64,000 nucleotides of DNA, taken from assembly GCF_000411255.1 (NCBI RefSeq), contig NZ_KE150412.1, positions 776,645 through 840,644 on the forward strand, read 5' to 3'. Shown one piece after another: positions 62,059-64,000 of the stretch; the first letter of the stretch is position 1, and every line of letters begins with the position of its first letter. This stretch comes from Paenibacillus sp. HGH0039. GTDB taxonomy: Bacteria; Bacillota; Bacilli; Paenibacillales; NBRC-103111. The position numbers were made by a program, and so were the translations under genes. A model generated the notes under the pieces. That model was given only the letters and a program-made list of their open reading frames with translations. It was not told the origin of the DNA and did no database searches.

Positions 62059-62856
62059 TCAGGACGGAATCAGTGCAAGCCAGTGGACAAGCGGAAAAAC
62101 GATAAGCCAGCTGTCCACACGGTCGAGAATTCCACCATGACCCGGCAGGATGGTCCCCGTATCCTTAATCCCCTTCACCCGCTTGTAGGCGGATTGCATA
62201 AGGTCGCCGAGCTGCCCCGACACGGCAATAACGACACCGATCAGCACCGCGCGAGCCGGAGACAGTAGTTCGGGACGGGCCAGGGAAAAACAGAGTCCCG
62301 CTACAATAGCAATCAGTACTCCGCCGAGGGCTCCCTCGACCGATTTCTTAGGACTGATTACCGGCCACAGCAAGTGTTTGCCGAATTTCGATCCGACAAA
62401 ATACGCGCCGGAATCCGTCGCCCAAATGCAGACAAAAATAAGAAGCGTCCAAAACAAACCATGCTCGGGTATCCACCGCGTCATGATCATATAATGAAAT
62501 CCGACACCTATGTACACGACTCCGAGAAAAAGAAGCGACACCATGTCGATGGTAATTTTGTTCTTGGACAAGACCGTAGCGGCCATCAACACGAAGGCGG
62601 CTCCCCAGATCAGGCCGACCTCGTTGAGCTCATAGGTAAACCGGTGCATTTCCCATGGAAGGGTAAGCAGAATCAAGGCGATCATGCCGACCAACCATGT
62701 GATCCGGTGGTCTTTCAACTTGTTCATTCGCACATACTCATCAAAGCCGATTATGGCCATTAGTACGATTAGGGCGGCAAACCAGTTGCCGCCGACAGCC
62801 AGCAGTCCCAAAAATCCGGCTCCGGCTATCGCTCCCGTCAGAATCCTCTGCTTCAA
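62059..62856 (-). CDS. cdsA: Phosphatidate cytidylyltransferase
   Basis: A 265-residue membrane enzyme with about eight helices that makes CDP-diacylglycerol, the substrate of PgsA encoded at 17788-18375. The CdsA signature is complete: SAYKRVKGIKD followed by LPGHGGILDRVDS. The start is TTG 62856 with GGAGG nine bases upstream. Confidence 0.96.
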   Translation of the reverse strand: MKQRILTGAIAGAGFLGLLAVGGNWFAALIVLMAIIGFDEYVRMNKLKDHRITWLVGMIALILLTLPWEMHRFTYELNEVGLIWGAAFVLMAATVLSKNKITIDMVSLLFLGVVYIGVGFHYMIMTRWIPEHGLFWTLLIFVCIWATDSGAYFVGSKFGKHLLWPVISPKKSVEGALGGVLIAIVAGLCFSLARPELLSPARAVLIGVVIAVSGQLGDLMQSAYKRVKGIKDTGTILPGHGGILDRVDSWLIVFPLVHWLALIPS

Positions 62857-62880
62857 CGCTTCATTCCTCCAAACCGATGC

Positions 62881-63651
62881 TTACAAGCCTCCGTATCGTC
62901 TTGCCCGTCGTTGGTATTCGGCAACGGCCCGGTAAAAATGCTCTTCCGAGAATTCAGGCCAGTAAGCTTCCGTAAACCATAATTCGCTATAGGCGAGCTG
63001 CCACAGCAGAAAATTGCTAAGCCTCAGCTCTCCGCTCGTCCGGATCAGCAGGTCGGGGTCAGGAAGCCCGGAAGTGAGCATATACGAAGAAAATGTTTCC
63101 TCCGACAATTCTTCCGGACGAAGTTTGCCTTCCTGGACATCCCTCAACACATCCTGAACGCCGGCGAGAAGTTCCTTGCGGCCACCGTAATTCAGAGCAA
63201 AGTTTAGGATGAGGCCTGTGTTATTCTTTGTGCGCTCGATTGCATCTTCAATGGCATTCAGTGTGTAATCCGGCAGGCTTTCTTTCCAGCCGGTCATACG
63301 GATCCGCACATTACGCTCGATCAGTTCCTCAATCTCCAGCGGAAAGAACTCTTGGGGCAGCTTCATGAGGAATTCGACTTCCTCTTTAGGGCGCTTCCAG
63401 TTTTCCGTGGAAAAGGCATACATCGTCAGCACCTTGACTCCGATGCTGTCCGCTGCAATGGTGATTTTCTTCACATTCTTCATACCGGAATGGTGCCCGG
63501 CCACACGGGGAAGTCCGCGCTGTTTCGCCCAGCGTCCGTTTCCGTCCATGATAATGGCAATATGAGACGGAACGTTGTCCAACTCCAAATGGGGAGACTT
63601 CTCGTCCTGTGCAGACTCGTTTCCAAGCCATTTTTTCAGTTGATTGAACAT
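62881..63651 (-). CDS. uppS: Undecaprenyl diphosphate synthase (isoprenyl transferase)
   Basis: A 256-residue cis-prenyltransferase making the C55 lipid carrier for wall polymers. HIAIIMDGNGRWAK (30-43) holds catalytic D36; STENWKRPKEEV and the C-terminal RTSGELRLSNFLLWQ with AYSELWF are family motifs. ATG 63651 follows GGGGGAAAAGAG. The carrier it makes is probably also used by the glycosylation module at 134-2713. Confidence 0.97.
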   Translation of the reverse strand: MFNQLKKWLGNESAQDEKSPHLELDNVPSHIAIIMDGNGRWAKQRGLPRVAGHHSGMKNVKKITIAADSIGVKVLTMYAFSTENWKRPKEEVEFLMKLPQEFFPLEIEELIERNVRIRMTGWKESLPDYTLNAIEDAIERTKNNTGLILNFALNYGGRKELLAGVQDVLRDVQEGKLRPEELSEETFSSYMLTSGLPDPDLLIRTSGELRLSNFLLWQLAYSELWFTEAYWPEFSEEHFYRAVAEYQRRARRYGGL

Positions 63652-63677
63652 CTCTTTTCCCCCACTATGGAAAGATG

Positions 63678-63702
63678 AAAAGCCCCCGGTATTTCAGGGG
63701 GC
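63678..63702 (-). terminator. Hairpin between frr and uppS
   Basis: GCCCCC (63682-63687) pairs with GGGGGC (63697-63702); four T residues follow on the minus strand. A moderate terminator. Confidence 0.7.
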
Positions 63703-63714
63703 GACGATAGCCGT

Positions 63715-64000
63715 TTACACTTCCATAATTTCTTTTTCTTTACCTGTCAGGACTTTCTCGACTTCGGCCGTGAATTTGTCCGTAAATTTCTGAATATCGT
63801 CCTGGTGACGACGGGACTCGTCTTCGGAAATACCGTTTTTCTCCTGCTTCTTGATGTCATCATTGGCATCGCGGCGGATATTACGGATCGCAACTTTGGC
63901 CTCTTCCCCGTATTTGCGGGTCAGTTTAACCAGCTCGCTGCGGCGTTCTTCCGTAAGCGGCGGAATGACCAGTCGGATCACCGTACCGTCGTTAGCCGGA
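63715..64000 (-). CDS. frr: Ribosome recycling factor, C-terminal part (cut by window edge)
   Basis: The last 95 or so residues of RRF. The frame is open through the window end, reading [20 protein letters not shown] before continuing to the C-terminus; the GTG at 63981 is an internal Val, not a start. The segment covers half of domain II and the long helices of domain I ([20 protein letters not shown]). RRF with EF-G splits ribosomes after termination. frr upstream of uppS is the standard order. Confidence 0.95.
   Translation of the reverse strand, partial: PANDGTVIRLVIPPLTEERRSELVKLTRKYGEEAKVAIRNIRRDANDDIKKQEKNGISEDESRRHQDDIQKFTDKFTAEVEKVLTGKEKEIMEV

Overview
The window is a stretch of chromosome from an endospore-forming Bacillota, most likely a Paenibacillaceae member (Paenibacillus, Cohnella or a relative). 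All 58 protein genes recognised lie on the minus strand, so the biological reading direction is from 64000 down to 1. The assignment rests on the gene order, which closely follows the pyrH-frr to cotE region of Bacillus subtilis (uppS-cdsA-dxr-rseP-proS-polC, rimP-nusA-infB-truB-ribF-rpsO-pnp, ylxY-mlpA, spoVF-asd-dap, spoIIIE, ymf genes, recA-rny-ymdB-spoVS, miaB-ymcA), on several sporulation genes, and on strong AGGAGG ribosome binding sites with frequent TTG and GTG starts.

In transcription order: (1) 64000-57848 carries frr (cut by the window edge), undecaprenyl diphosphate and CDP-diacylglycerol synthesis (uppS, cdsA), the MEP pathway gene dxr, the RseP/RasP protease and an archaeal-type prolyl-tRNA synthetase; polC follows. 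(2) 53378-44894 is the rimP-nusA-rnpM-ylxQ-infB-rbfA-nrnA-truB-ribF translation and transcription operon, with a clear promoter and a leader hairpin that looks like an attenuator. (3) 44884-39077 holds rpsO, pnp, ylxY, mlpA and dut. (4) 38836-33999 is the dipicolinate and diaminopimelate block (spoVFA, spoVFB, asd, dapG, dapA), led by a convincing SigK promoter. (5) 33907-26943 holds RNase J, TepA, YlzJ, SpoIIIE and SleB, the last with a SigG-like promoter. (6) 26807-16291 is the ymfF-H-I-J, lipoprotein, ymfK, rodZ, yajQ, rimO, pgsA, cinA run. (7) 16086-11024 holds recA (SOS box), recX, RNase Y, YmdB and SpoVS. (8) 10903-4357 holds a dipeptidase, KorAB, PduL, MiaB and YmcA. (9) 4282-1 is the accessory end: a DUF2087 regulator with a palindromic operator candidate, a Cys-rich copper-storage protein, a three-gene membrane glycosylation module, and a 13-bp tandem repeat at the window edge.

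The window is mostly conserved core genome. I see no CRISPR array, insertion sequence, prophage, tRNA or rRNA gene, and no clear candidate for a wholly new system. The most interesting points are: ymdB, whose only full-length start is an AUU codon; the rimP-nusA leader attenuator; the developmental promoters for SigH, SigG and SigK; the SMR-type variant of a three-component glycosylation module; the TepA N-terminal extension; an orphan lipoprotein inserted in the ymf cluster; and a YlxY deacetylase-like protein that has lost its catalytic aspartates.
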